Source: Mycobacterium sp. E2479 (GTDB taxonomy: Bacteria; Actinomycetota; Actinomycetes; Mycobacteriales; Mycobacteriaceae). Taken from it: a stretch of 64,000 nucleotides of DNA. The stretch spans positions 26,576 to 90,575 of the forward strand of contig NZ_LZJR01000144.1 of assembly GCF_001667925.1 (NCBI RefSeq). The letters are read 5' to 3'. Of the stretch, positions 24,356-34,367 are shown piece after piece. Position 1 is the first letter of the stretch; every line of letters starts with the position of its first letter. The position numbers were made by a program, and so were the translations under genes. Under the pieces are notes generated by a model. That model saw only the letters and a list, made by a program, of their open reading frames with translations. It did no database searches and had not been told where the DNA came from.

Positions 24356-25936
24356 TCAGGGCCGCCGGTCGCGCATGTCCAGCACGGCCAAATGGCTGAA
24401 CAGCATGCTGGTTCCGATCGGATTACCGCCGCCGGGATACGCGGTGCCGCTAGGCGCGGCCATGGTGTTGCCCGCCGCGTACAGGCCGGGGATGGGGTCG
24501 CCGGACGTGTCCAGCACCCGCGCCGCGGCGTCGGTGCGCAGGCCGCCCTTGGTGCCCAGATCGGAAATGCCGAACGCGGCGGCGTGATAGGGCGGCGAGT
24601 CGATGGGGATCAGCGGCGACGCGCCGGCCGAGAAGGCGCGGTCGAACGCCTCGTCGCCGCGGCCGAAGTCCTCGTCGACACCGGCAGCGGCGAACCCGTT
24701 GAACCGGGCCACCGTCGCCGCCAGCCGCCCACCCGGAACCCCGATCTTGGCGGCCAGTTCCTCGAGCGTGTCCGCGGTATGCCACAGGCCGGCGGCGACG
24801 TACTTCTCGGTCTCCACGATGGTGACGTTGGCCGCCTTCACCGGCGGCACCTCGCCCTCCTTGTCGTCGTAAATCATCCAGTACGGCAAGGTGATCGACC
24901 CGTCGGCCAGCAGTGCGATGATCTCGCGGCCGGCCCGGTCGTACGCCCGGGATTCGTTGACGAACCGGTTGCCGGCCTGGTTCACGAAGATGCCACCGGT
25001 GAACCACAGCGCGAAGGCGGACCGGCCGTCGGGGTGGGTCATGCCGGGCGACCACCAGGCCTGGTCGAGCAGGTCGGTGTCGGCGCCCGCGGCGATGCCG
25101 GCCTGCAGCGCCAGGCCGCGACTTCCCGGGCCGCCCATGGTGTCTCGCGATGTCCCGGGCACGCCGTAGCGCCGGCGCAGCTCGTCGTTGGCTTCAAAGC
25201 CGCCGGCGGCCAACAGCACTCCCCGGCGGGCGCGGATCGCCCGTCGTTCGCCGGCGGTCTCGACGATCGCGCCGGTGACCCGCCCGTCGGACGCCACCAG
25301 CTCGACCAGGGCGGTGTCGCGCCGCAGCGACGCCGTCGGGTACTGCCCGATGGCCTTGAGGAATCGCGCGATCAGCGCGCGGCCACCCAGGTAGTAGTCC
25401 GAAGAGGGTTCGGCACCGAGCCAATCGGTGTCCAGCGGTCCGCGGATCACCTCGCGCAGTTCCGGCGCGGCGTCCACTTTCAGGGGCTTGGCGGCGATGT
25501 GGCGTTTGCCGTCCAGCCGCGCCTTGGGCGCCTTGCCGTAATAGTCGGGCCACGGCAGCGGCACGAATTTCAGGTTCGGGTCGGCTTCCAGGTACTCGAT
25601 CAGCGGCGCTCCGCCGCGCACATAGGTTTCCTGCAGCTCGCGAGGGGTCCGGTCGCCGACCACGGCCTGGTAGTAAGTGAGCGCGTCCTCGACGGTGTCG
25701 TCGAAGGCGCCAGGTGGGCAGGCGCGGACCAGCACGGGATTACACGGGAACCAGACACCGCCCCCGCCGGAGTAGGCGGTGGTGCCACCGAATTTCGACG
25801 TCGCCTCGACCAGCAACACGTCGAGGCCTTCACGCGCCGCGGTGTACGCACCGGTCACGCCGCCGCCGCCCGAGCCCGCGATCAGCACGTCGCATTCGGC
25901 CGCCCAGTCCGCGGTTCCCAACGGGCGGGCGTCCAT
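24356..25936 (-). CDS. FAD-dependent dehydrogenase of the 3-ketosteroid-delta1-dehydrogenase type
   Basis: A 526-residue flavoprotein. The N-terminal Rossmann motif is CDVLIAGSGGGGVTGAYTA, the second FAD contact is GLYAAGNTMAAPSGTAYPGG, and KFGGTTAYSGGG is typical for the KstD/fumarate-reductase-like group. Members introduce a double bond in steroid or lipid substrates. The real substrate is unknown. It lies 17 bases upstream of birA on the same strand and diverges from accD5. In M. tuberculosis birA and accD5 are neighbours, so this gene is an extra one here. Confidence 0.82.
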   Translation of the reverse strand: MDARPLGTADWAAECDVLIAGSGGGGVTGAYTAAREGLDVLLVEATSKFGGTTAYSGGGGVWFPCNPVLVRACPPGAFDDTVEDALTYYQAVVGDRTPRELQETYVRGGAPLIEYLEADPNLKFVPLPWPDYYGKAPKARLDGKRHIAAKPLKVDAAPELREVIRGPLDTDWLGAEPSSDYYLGGRALIARFLKAIGQYPTASLRRDTALVELVASDGRVTGAIVETAGERRAIRARRGVLLAAGGFEANDELRRRYGVPGTSRDTMGGPGSRGLALQAGIAAGADTDLLDQAWWSPGMTHPDGRSAFALWFTGGIFVNQAGNRFVNESRAYDRAGREIIALLADGSITLPYWMIYDDKEGEVPPVKAANVTIVETEKYVAAGLWHTADTLEELAAKIGVPGGRLAATVARFNGFAAAGVDEDFGRGDEAFDRAFSAGASPLIPIDSPPYHAAAFGISDLGTKGGLRTDAAARVLDTSGDPIPGLYAAGNTMAAPSGTAYPGGGNPIGTSMLFSHLAVLDMRDRRP

Positions 25937-25971
25937 CAGCGGAGAGTACCGCGCCGCTAAGCTCGACTCCC

Positions 25972-27612
25972 ATGACGAGCGTTACCGACCACACTGCGGA
26001 ACCGGCCGCCGAGCACAGCATCGACATCCACACCACCGCGGGCAAGCTGGCCGAGCTGCACAAGCGCCGGGAAGAGTCACTGCACCCGGTGGGCGAAGAG
26101 GCCGTCGAGAAGGTACACGCCAAGGGCAAGCTCACCGCCCGCGAACGCATCCTCGCCCTGCTCGACGAGGACTCGTTCGTGGAGCTCGACGCGCTGGCGC
26201 GGCACCGCAGCAAGAACTTCGGCCTGGAGAACAACCGCCCGCTGGGCGACGGCGTGATCACCGGCTATGGCACCGTCGACGGTCGCGAGGTGTGCATCTT
26301 CAGCCAGGACGCCACGGTGTTCGGCGGCAGCCTGGGCGAGGTGTACGGCGAGAAGATCGTCAAAATCCAGGACCTGGCGATCAAGACCGGACGCCCGCTC
26401 ATCGGCATCAATGACGGCGCCGGCGCGCGGATCCAGGAGGGCGTCGTCTCGCTCGGCCTGTACAGCCGCATCTTCCGAAACAACATCCTGGCCTCCGGTG
26501 TCGTCCCGCAGATCTCGTTGATCATGGGGGCGGCCGCCGGCGGGCACGTCTACTCCCCCGCCCTGACCGACTTCGTGGTCATGGTCGACCAGACCAGCCA
26601 GATGTTCATCACCGGACCCGACGTGATCAAGACCGTCACCGGCGAGGACGTCACCATGGAGGAGCTGGGCGGCGCCCACACCCACATGGCCAAGTCGGGC
26701 ACCCTGCACTACGTCGCCTCCGGCGAGCAGGACGCCTTCGACTGGGTCCGCGACCTGCTGAGCTACCTGCCACCCAACAACGCCACCGACGCGCCGCGCT
26801 ACGCCGAGCCGCATCCCCCGGGCGCCATCGAGGACAACCTCACCGACGAGGACCTCGAGCTGGACACGCTGATCCCGGACTCGCCCAACCAGCCCTACGA
26901 CATGCACGAGGTGATCACCCGCATCCTCGACGACGACGAGTTCCTCGAGATCCAGGGTGGCTACGCGCAGAACATCGTCGTCGGGTTCGGCCGCATCGAG
27001 GGCCGCCCGGTCGGGATCGTGGCCAACCAGCCGACCCAGTTCGCCGGCTGCCTGGACATCAACGCCTCGGAGAAGGCCGCCCGGTTCGTGCGGACCTGCG
27101 ACTGCTTCAACATCCCGATCATCATGCTGGTCGACGTCCCGGGCTTCCTGCCGGGCACCGGCCAGGAGTACAACGGCATCATCCGCCGCGGCGCCAAGCT
27201 GCTGTTCGCCTACGGCGAGGCCACGGTCCCGAAGATCACCGTCATCACCCGCAAGGCCTACGGCGGCGCCTACTGCGTGATGGGGTCCAAGGACATGGGC
27301 TGCGACGTCAACCTGGCGTGGCCGACGGCGCAGATCGCCGTGATGGGGGCCTCCGGCGCCGTCGGCTTCGTCTACCGCAAGCAGCTGAGCGAGGCCGCCA
27401 AGGAGGGCAAGGACGTCGACGCGCTGCGCCTGCAACTGCAACAGGAATACGAAGACACCTTGGTCAACCCGTACGTCGCCGCCGAACGGGGCTACGTCGA
27501 CGCGGTGATCCCGCCGTCGCACACCCGCGGTTACATCGGCACGGCGCTGCGCCTGCTGGAGCGCAAGATCTCCCACCTGCCCCCGAAGAAGCACGGGAAC
27601 ATCCCCCTATGA
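25972..27612 (+). CDS. accD5: Acyl-CoA carboxylase beta subunit AccD5
   Basis: A 546-residue carboxyltransferase. ATG 25972 gives the N-terminus seen in M. tuberculosis AccD5 (about 548 residues). It has the two crotonase-like halves, with the oxyanion-hole glycines in MGAAAGGHVYSPALTD and ASGAVGFVYRKQ and the acyl-CoA pocket around GGAHTHMAKSG. With AccA3 and AccE5 it makes (2S)-methylmalonyl-CoA from propionyl-CoA for methyl-branched lipids. Its stop overlaps the accE5 start in ATGA. Its coding sequence is strongly codon-biased (C/G third bases), as expected for a highly expressed gene. Confidence 0.96.
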   Translation: MTSVTDHTAEPAAEHSIDIHTTAGKLAELHKRREESLHPVGEEAVEKVHAKGKLTARERILALLDEDSFVELDALARHRSKNFGLENNRPLGDGVITGYGTVDGREVCIFSQDATVFGGSLGEVYGEKIVKIQDLAIKTGRPLIGINDGAGARIQEGVVSLGLYSRIFRNNILASGVVPQISLIMGAAAGGHVYSPALTDFVVMVDQTSQMFITGPDVIKTVTGEDVTMEELGGAHTHMAKSGTLHYVASGEQDAFDWVRDLLSYLPPNNATDAPRYAEPHPPGAIEDNLTDEDLELDTLIPDSPNQPYDMHEVITRILDDDEFLEIQGGYAQNIVVGFGRIEGRPVGIVANQPTQFAGCLDINASEKAARFVRTCDCFNIPIIMLVDVPGFLPGTGQEYNGIIRRGAKLLFAYGEATVPKITVITRKAYGGAYCVMGSKDMGCDVNLAWPTAQIAVMGASGAVGFVYRKQLSEAAKEGKDVDALRLQLQQEYEDTLVNPYVAAERGYVDAVIPPSHTRGYIGTALRLLERKISHLPPKKHGNIPL

Positions 27613-27881
27613 CCGAGCAGAACGACGCGCACGCCGACGGGGTCGCGGCCGGAGACGCTTTGCAGCCGCACGCGCACGAGCCGCACATTCAGATCCTCAA
27701 GGGTGAACCCACGGTCGAGGAGGTGGCCGCGCTGGTCGCGGTGCTGGGCTGCGCCGGCGGCGCGCCGGAGCCCGAACAGCCCGAGCGGACCCGCTGGGGT
27801 CTCCCGGTCGACCGCCTGCGGTTCGCGATGACCAACTATCAGCGGCTGACGTTCCAGCAAATGACTCACATGAGGCATTGA
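27609..27881 (+). CDS. accE5: Acyl-CoA carboxylase epsilon subunit AccE5
   Basis: A 90-residue protein starting at ATG 27609 inside the accD5 stop (ATGA). The C-terminal half holds the family core: ILKGEPTVEEVAALVAVL and WG.P..RLRF. It binds AccD5 and boosts the carboxylase. M. tuberculosis AccE5 is about 177 residues with a long disordered N-terminal part; here that part is short and His/Ala-rich. Its stop overlaps the maf TTG start. Together accD5-accE5-maf form an operon. Confidence 0.9.
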   Translation: MTEQNDAHADGVAAGDALQPHAHEPHIQILKGEPTVEEVAALVAVLGCAGGAPEPEQPERTRWGLPVDRLRFAMTNYQRLTFQQMTHMRH

Positions 27882-28510
27882 CCCGCCTGGTGCTGGCGTC
27901 GGCGTCGGCCGGCCGGCTCAAAGTGCTGCGCCAGGCGGGCGTCGATCCGCTGGTCGTGATCTCGGGCGTCGACGAGGATGCCGTTGCCACCGCGCAGGGG
28001 CCGGAGGCATCGCCGGCCGACGTGGTGTGCGCCCTGGCCCGGGCCAAGGCCGAACAGGTGGCGGGCGAACTGGATGGCGGGGTTGCGGCCGATTGCGTTG
28101 TCCTCGGCTGTGATTCGATGCTGTCCGTGGACGGCCAGTTGTGCGGTAAACCCGGATCGGCCGATGCCGCCGCGAGCCAGTGGCGCCTGATGGGCGGCCG
28201 CGCCGGCGAATTGCACACCGGGCACTGCCTGCTGCGGCTGCGCGAGGCCGCCATCACCCACCGTGAATTTGAATCCCAGTGCACGACAGTGCATTTCGCC
28301 GTCCCGACGGACGAAGACCTGCGGGCGTATGTCGCCAACGGCGAACCGTGGCACGTAGCCGGGGGCTTCACCCTCGACGGCCTGGGCGGCTGGTTCGTCG
28401 ACGGGATCGTCGGTGACCCGTCGAACGTGATCGGCGTCAGCCTGCCGCTGCTGCGGTCGCTGCTGGGACGGGCCGGGCTGTCGGTGTCCGCGTTGTGGGC
28501 GGGCAACTAG
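27878..28510 (+). CDS. maf: Maf-type nucleotide pyrophosphatase (Rv3282-like)
   Basis: A 210-residue protein. The N-terminal LVLASASAGRLKVLRQAGV is the Maf signature, followed by VLGCDSMLSVDGQLCGKP and GEPWHVAGGFTLDGLGGWFV. Maf enzymes hydrolyse modified or canonical nucleoside triphosphates to keep nucleotide pools clean. It uses a TTG start that overlaps the accE5 TGA, so it is translationally coupled. The glycine-rich pocket is complete. Confidence 0.92.
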   Translation: MTRLVLASASAGRLKVLRQAGVDPLVVISGVDEDAVATAQGPEASPADVVCALARAKAEQVAGELDGGVAADCVVLGCDSMLSVDGQLCGKPGSADAAASQWRLMGGRAGELHTGHCLLRLREAAITHREFESQCTTVHFAVPTDEDLRAYVANGEPWHVAGGFTLDGLGGWFVDGIVGDPSNVIGVSLPLLRSLLGRAGLSVSALWAGN

Positions 28511-28531
28511 CCTGGCGGTAGGCTCGGCAGC

Positions 28532-29422
28532 GTGGCATTACCACCCGATCCAAGCCCGACATTGTCCGAATACGCCCACCCCGAGCGACTGGTCACCGCC
28601 GACTGGCTGTCCGCCAACCAGGGCACTCCCGGCCTGGCGATCGTCGAATCAGACGAGGACGTCCTGCTCTACGACGTCGGTCACATCCCCGGCGCGGTGA
28701 AGGTCGACTGGCACACCGACCTCAACGACCCCCACGTCCGCGACTACATCGACGGGGCGCAGTTCGCGGAGCTGATGGACCGCAAGGGCATCGCCCGCGA
28801 CGACACCGTGGTGATCTACGGCGACAAGAGCAACTGGTGGGCGGCGTACGCACTCTGGGTGTTCACGCTGTTCGGCCACCCCGACGTGCGGCTGCTCAAC
28901 GGTGGCCGCGACCTGTGGCTGGCCGAACGCCGGGAGACCACGCTGGACGTGCCCACCAAGACATCCACCGGCTATCCCGTCGTCACCCGTAACGACGCGC
29001 CCATTCGCGCCTTCAAGGACGACGTGCTGGGAATTCTCGGCACCCAGCCGCTGATCGACGTGCGCTCGCCGGACGAGTACACCGGCAAGCGCACGCACAT
29101 GCCCGAGTACCCCGAGGAGGGCGTGCTGCGCGGCGGCCACATCCCCACCGCCCGGTCGATCCCATGGGCCAAAGCGGTCGACGAGAGCGGGCGGTTCCGC
29201 AGCCGCGAGGAGCTCGAGGAGCTGTACGGATTCATCCAGCCGGACGACAAGACCGTCGTGTACTGCCGCATCGGCGAGCGCTCCAGCCACACCTGGTTCG
29301 TGCTGACGCATCTGCTCGGCAAGCCGGGGGTGCGCAACTACGACGGATCGTGGACGGAGTGGGGCAACACCGTGCGCACGCCGATCGTGGCAGGCGAATC
29401 CCCAGGCGCGGTCCCGGTCTGA
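28532..29422 (+). CDS. sseA: Thiosulfate sulfurtransferase SseA
   Basis: A 296-residue rhodanese with two domains. The N-terminal inactive domain has the CH2A motif HIPGAVKVDWHTDL, and the active domain carries Cys in the loop CRIGERS near residue 249. It moves sulfur from thiosulfate or a similar donor to a nucleophile, and in mycobacteria is linked to sulfur supply and redox defence. GTG 28532 is the start. The sufE gene follows 5 bases after the stop, so the two are likely a sulfur-relay operon. Confidence 0.94.
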   Translation: MALPPDPSPTLSEYAHPERLVTADWLSANQGTPGLAIVESDEDVLLYDVGHIPGAVKVDWHTDLNDPHVRDYIDGAQFAELMDRKGIARDDTVVIYGDKSNWWAAYALWVFTLFGHPDVRLLNGGRDLWLAERRETTLDVPTKTSTGYPVVTRNDAPIRAFKDDVLGILGTQPLIDVRSPDEYTGKRTHMPEYPEEGVLRGGHIPTARSIPWAKAVDESGRFRSREELEELYGFIQPDDKTVVYCRIGERSSHTWFVLTHLLGKPGVRNYDGSWTEWGNTVRTPIVAGESPGAVPV

Positions 29423-29427
29423 TCGCG

Positions 29428-29847
29428 ATGAGTATGCCCGCGCCGCTGGCCGAGGTGGTGTCCGATTTCGCCGAAGTCGAGGGCCAGGACAAGCTGGCGC
29501 TGCTGCTGGAGTTCGCCAATGAACTTCCGGCGCTGCCGTCCGACCTGGAAGAAGCGGCCATGGAGCCGGTGCCGGAATGCCAGACCCCGCTGTTTTTGCA
29601 CGTCGATGCCAGCGACCCCGAGCGGGTGCGGCTGCACTTCAGCGCACCGGCGGAATCGCCGACCACGCGGGGGTTCGCGTCGATTCTGGCCGCCGGTCTC
29701 GACGAACAGCCGGCCGCCGACATTCTGGCGGTGCCCGAGGATTTTTACGCCGACCTCGGGCTGGCCGCTCTGATCAGCCCGCTGCGGTTGCGCGGCCTGT
29801 CGGCGATGCTCGCCCGCATCAAGCGCAGGCTGCGCGAGAGTGCGTAA
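29428..29847 (+). CDS. SufE-like sulfur acceptor protein (Rv3284-like)
   Basis: A 139-residue protein. The family signature LLLEFANELPALP and the sulfur-accepting Cys in VPECQTPLFLHV (about residue 50) are present, as is TRGFASILAAGL, which forms the second conserved loop. SufE proteins take sulfane sulfur from a cysteine desulfurase and hand it to an iron-sulfur assembly system. ATG 29428 lies 6 bases after the sseA stop. SseA may be a second sulfur source, which is inference from the pairing. Confidence 0.9.
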   Translation: MSMPAPLAEVVSDFAEVEGQDKLALLLEFANELPALPSDLEEAAMEPVPECQTPLFLHVDASDPERVRLHFSAPAESPTTRGFASILAAGLDEQPAADILAVPEDFYADLGLAALISPLRLRGLSAMLARIKRRLRESA

Positions 29848-29851
29848 AAAA

Positions 29852-29877
29852 CCACGAAATTCCGGACCGCCTCGTGG
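29852..29877. terminator. Hairpin after the sseA-sufE operon
   Basis: CCACGA and TCGTGG form a perfect 6-bp stem with a 14-base loop, 5 bases after the sufE stop. There is no U-tract. A weak candidate terminator ahead of the accA3 promoter. Confidence 0.25.
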
Positions 29878-29981
29878 GGCGAAACGGTGCGACGCTTAGA
29901 CTTCCCCAGAACTCGTTGTAAGAAATTCTCTTAGAGAAGTCCGCGCAAATACGTCCGCGGATATGCCAAACAGGAGGCGCA

Positions 29982-31778
<1,797 letters not shown>

Positions 31779-31796
31779 CGCTTGGCAAGAGTTTTT

Positions 31797-31812
31797 CCGA
31801 CAACGCTGTCGG
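31797..31812 (+). terminator. Hairpin after accA3
   Basis: CCGACA, loop ACGC, TGTCGG: a perfect 6-bp stem with a 4-base loop, 18 bases after the accA3 stop. There is no U-tract on the 3' side. A likely end of the accA3 transcript. Confidence 0.4.
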
Positions 31813-31974
31813 CCCTGGCTATTCGGGAGTAGGGTCTCGTACAAGGTTGAGTTCACAGCCGCCCGGGATACGTCGGTGACGTGGGGGTAGGCGGAATTCC
31901 CTCCTTCTTCGAACTATTTTCACACCGCTGACGTATCCACAGCAGGAATGTCCCTCGATGGGATGGAGTCAGCT

Positions 31975-32391
31975 ATGTCTGTGGCCCAATCTTGGCAACA
32001 AAGCCGCACAGCACAATTCACCGCCCGCTGGGGTCCAGCGGGCACGCTGATCACGGTGGACGGCGAGCTCGACGCGGCCAATGCGGATCAACTGGTCGCG
32101 TACGTGCAGCACAGCACCAACCGCTCCCGGCGAGTGATCCTTGACCTGCGCGGCCTCAAATTCATTGGCACTGCGGGCTTTTCGGCCCTGCACCGGATCA
32201 ATGTGGCCTGCTCGGGCGCTCAGGTGTCCTGGGCCATGGCGCCGAGCCCGGCGGTGGACAGGCTGCTGCGGGTCTGCGACCCGGACGCGACGCTGCCGGT
32301 GACCACGCAGCGGGCCGAGCCACTGCTGGAACCGCTGTGGGTCGAAGAAGAGCCCCGGCCGCTACTGCAGCTGGTCACGGAGCCGCGCTAG
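31975..32391 (+). CDS. STAS-domain protein, probable anti-anti-sigma factor
   Basis: A 138-residue protein made of one STAS domain: VDGELDAANADQLV, VILDLRGLKFIGTAGFSAL. ATG 31975 is chosen for GGAG 9 bases upstream; ATG 31948 is an alternative. STAS anti-anti-sigma factors bind and silence anti-sigma kinases such as UsfX, freeing the sigma factor. In the switch loop, where SpoIIAA reads DSSG, this protein reads GTAG: Thr66 then Ala67. The usual phospho-Ser position is Ala, and Thr66 aligns with the Ser used in RsfB. It ends tail to tail with sigF with a 30-base overlap. M. tuberculosis lacks such a gene at this place. Confidence 0.82.
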   Translation: MSVAQSWQQSRTAQFTARWGPAGTLITVDGELDAANADQLVAYVQHSTNRSRRVILDLRGLKFIGTAGFSALHRINVACSGAQVSWAMAPSPAVDRLLRVCDPDATLPVTTQRAEPLLEPLWVEEEPRPLLQLVTEPR

Positions 32392-33150
32392 CGACTTCGC
32401 CAGCAGCCGCGACACGTGCATCTGCGAGATGCCGACCCGCTCGGCGATCTGCGTCTGCGTCATCGACTCGAAGAATCGCAGCACCAACACCGTCCGTTCC
32501 CGTTCGGGCAGCGCCTCGAGCAGCGGACGTAACGATTCCTGATCCTCGATCCGGTCCAGGCCGGTGTCGACGTCACCGAGGGTGTCCGCGATAGCGCGGG
32601 CCTCCTCCTCCTCACCGCCGCCACCGCTGTCGATGGACAGGGTGTTGTACGAGCTGCCCGCCACCAGCCCCTCGACCACCTCTTCGCGGTCCATGTCCAG
32701 CTCCGCGGCGAGTTCGGTCGCGGTGGGCGCCCGGCCGAGCCGCTGCGAGAGGTCGGCTGTGGCGGTGCCCAGCCGCAGGTGCAGTTCCTTCAGCCGCCGC
32801 GGGACTTTGACCGACCAGCTGTTGTCGCGGAAGTGGCGGCGAACCTCTCCCATGATCGTCGGCACCGCGAAGGAAACGAAGTCCGACCCGGTGTCGACGT
32901 CGAACCGGACCACCGCGTTGACCAATCCGACGCGCGCCACCTGAACCAGGTCGTCACGCGGTTCGCCGCGACCCTCGAAGCGGCGCGCGATGTGGTCGGC
33001 GAGCGGCAGGCACCGCTCGACGATTTTGTCCCGTTGACGTTGGAATTCCACCGAGTCGGACGCGGCAGCGGCCAGCTCACGGAACATGTCCGGAACATCG
33101 GCGTATTCGTTCGGACGCGAAACCGAACCGCCGGCAGCTCGCGCTGTCAC
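32362..33150 (-). CDS. sigF: RNA polymerase sigma factor SigF
   Basis: A 262-residue sigma-B/F-type factor: region 2 (DDLVQVARVGLVNAVVRFD and the following FVSFAVPTIMGEVRRHFRD), region 3 and region 4 (ERTVLVLRFFESMTQTQIAE with its helix-turn-helix RVGISQMHVSRLL). It directs RNA polymerase to general stress and stationary-phase promoters. The GTG start overlaps the usfX stop, so it is translationally coupled to its own anti-sigma factor. Upstream SigF-type promoters suggest autoregulation. Its 3' end overlaps the convergent STAS gene. Confidence 0.95.
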   Translation of the reverse strand: MTARAAGGSVSRPNEYADVPDMFRELAAAASDSVEFQRQRDKIVERCLPLADHIARRFEGRGEPRDDLVQVARVGLVNAVVRFDVDTGSDFVSFAVPTIMGEVRRHFRDNSWSVKVPRRLKELHLRLGTATADLSQRLGRAPTATELAAELDMDREEVVEGLVAGSSYNTLSIDSGGGGEEEEARAIADTLGDVDTGLDRIEDQESLRPLLEALPERERTVLVLRFFESMTQTQIAERVGISQMHVSRLLAKSLARLRDQLQ

Positions 33151-33584
33151 CTGCTGGAGGCCGCCCGTCGCGCCGTCAGTGTGATGCCGAAAACACTGCC
33201 GGTTTCATTGGGTTCGCGACCGTCATGGAAAGTCTGAACGTCGTCGGCGAGCGACGTCAGCACATGCCAGCTGAAACTGCCGGGCGCCACCACGTCGTGA
33301 GTGTCGCATGCCGCGGAAGCTTCCACTACCAATTGGTCATCCTGGGGATCGACCACGACGACCAGGGTCGCGTCGGGAGTGGCCGAACGAATCAACCTGG
33401 TGCACACTTCGTCGACCGCGAGCCGCAGGTCCGCCACCGCATCGAAATCCAGGTCCTCGAAAGTGCCGATGGCACCGACCAGGGTGCGCAGCATCGCGAG
33501 GTTCTCCAGCCGCGCAGCAACGTGAAGTTCGACAGCACGATGGCCGCGCGGACGCTTGTTAGCGTGCAATCCAGCATCGTTCAT
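33147..33584 (-). CDS. usfX: Anti-sigma-F factor UsfX (RsbW)
   Basis: A 145-residue GHKL-type anti-sigma factor. ATG 33584, with GGGAGA upstream, gives the length of M. tuberculosis UsfX; the frame is open 30 codons further. Segments VAARLENLAMLRTLVGAIG, DLRLAVDEVCTRLIRSA and SFSWHVLTSLADDVQTFHDG are close to Rv3287c. It binds SigF and blocks it until an anti-anti-sigma factor displaces it. The N-box position that is usually Asn is Arg (CTRL); from memory the same holds in UsfX of M. tuberculosis. Its stop overlaps the sigF start. Confidence 0.95.
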   Translation of the reverse strand: MNDAGLHANKRPRGHRAVELHVAARLENLAMLRTLVGAIGTFEDLDFDAVADLRLAVDEVCTRLIRSATPDATLVVVVDPQDDQLVVEASAACDTHDVVAPGSFSWHVLTSLADDVQTFHDGREPNETGSVFGITLTARRAASSR

Positions 33585-33691
33585 ATGGTCTCCCGGCAAT
33601 GTTCGAGTGACACTACTACTGCTTCGCAGTCCGCCGTGGACGTCGCGCTCGAGCCGGTTAGTCATGGTCGCCACCGGATATTCGGCCCGCT

Positions 33692-33841
33692 ATGGGCGGG
33701 CCTGACACGACCGACACGATCCGGACGCGCCGAGACCGGCGCTTCGCGGTGATCGCCGGGGTCACGCTGGTCATATCGATAGTCGTTGCAGTAGGCATGT
33801 ACATCGGTGTATTCGTGATTCCGTCCCCCATGATGGGGTGA
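33692..33841 (+). CDS. Small single-pass membrane protein candidate
   Basis: A 49-residue reading frame from ATG 33692 to TGA 33839-33841, opposite to the sigF operon. It has a charged N-terminus (TIRTRRDRR) followed by one hydrophobic segment (FAVIAGVTLVISIVVAVG and on), a clear type II membrane-anchor layout. No strong ribosome-binding site is seen. The composition looks like a real small membrane protein, but I do not recognise a family. It could also be a chance frame. It lies between usfX and the candidate SigF promoter. Confidence 0.45.
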   Translation: MGGPDTTDTIRTRRDRRFAVIAGVTLVISIVVAVGMYIGVFVIPSPMMG

Positions 33842-33880
33842 CCACGCAACCGTTCCGGCACTCATCATGGTGCAAACCTG

Positions 33881-33906
33881 ATACCCACATGTTCGCGCCG
33901 GTAACC
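33881..33906 (-). promoter_or_regulatory. SigF-type promoter upstream of usfX-sigF
   Basis: Read on the minus strand: GGTTA, a 15-base spacer, then GGGTAT. The mycobacterial SigF consensus is GTTT-N15-17-GGGTA, so the -10 matches fully and the -35 in 3 of 4. It would give a leader of roughly 290 bases before usfX. It fits the known autoregulation of sigF operons. Confidence 0.5.
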
Positions 33907-34008
33907 TCGCAATTTCCTTTCATGCGCAATATCACAGGCGCGGCGTCACGGCAGGTCATGCCGAGAAAAGACACGATCGAAAGGGCGCGTGCGGGCTGGT
34001 CTGCGTCC

Positions 34009-34320
34009 CTAGCTGGCCGGCCGTTGCCGGTACACATCCGGATGTTCGGTGTACCAACGATCGCAGATCCGGCGAATCCTGCGGTGCTCCACCGCCAGCC
34101 AGGCCAGCCCCAGCACCGCGGCGATGACCCCGACGATCCCCGCCGTCATGCCTTCGTGGTGATGTCCGCTGCCGAAGGCCGCAAGACTGCCGCATGTTCC
34201 GATCACGCCCGCGACGACTAAGAGGTATCCGGGCCAGTGCAGGACGTCGATCAGCGACTCGCCGGCGAGCGGCCGTGTTGTCCTCAGATGGTCGACGGGG
34301 TCGTGGTAGGTGTCTCCCAT
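34009..34320 (-). CDS. usfY: UsfY-like membrane protein (Rv3288c-like)
   Basis: A 103-residue protein. It starts MGDTYHDPVDHLRTTRPLAG and has two membrane helices (about residues 30-48 and 58-75) separated by a His-rich loop (GSGHHHEGM), then a basic end (EHRRIRRICDRWY). It corresponds to usfY, the gene upstream of usfX in mycobacteria. The function is unknown; usfY is a known member of the SigF stress group. It lies about 425 bases upstream of usfX and 47 bases after the Rv3289c-like gene, with which it probably shares a SigF promoter. Confidence 0.88.
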   Translation of the reverse strand: MGDTYHDPVDHLRTTRPLAGESLIDVLHWPGYLLVVAGVIGTCGSLAAFGSGHHHEGMTAGIVGVIAAVLGLAWLAVEHRRIRRICDRWYTEHPDVYRQRPAS

Positions 34321-34367
34321 AGCTGCTCCTCACCGCACCATCCACGTTAGATCGCGGGAGGACAAAC

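Noticed and set aside
31860..31890. SigF promoter upstream of the STAS gene (GGTTG-N15-GGGAT)
   Set aside because: The -10 departs from GGGTA at two positions and the -35 is incomplete, so it is too weak to list.
33771..34037. 88-codon minus-strand frame between usfY and usfX
   Set aside because: Its sequence shows no domain and it covers the candidate sigF promoter.
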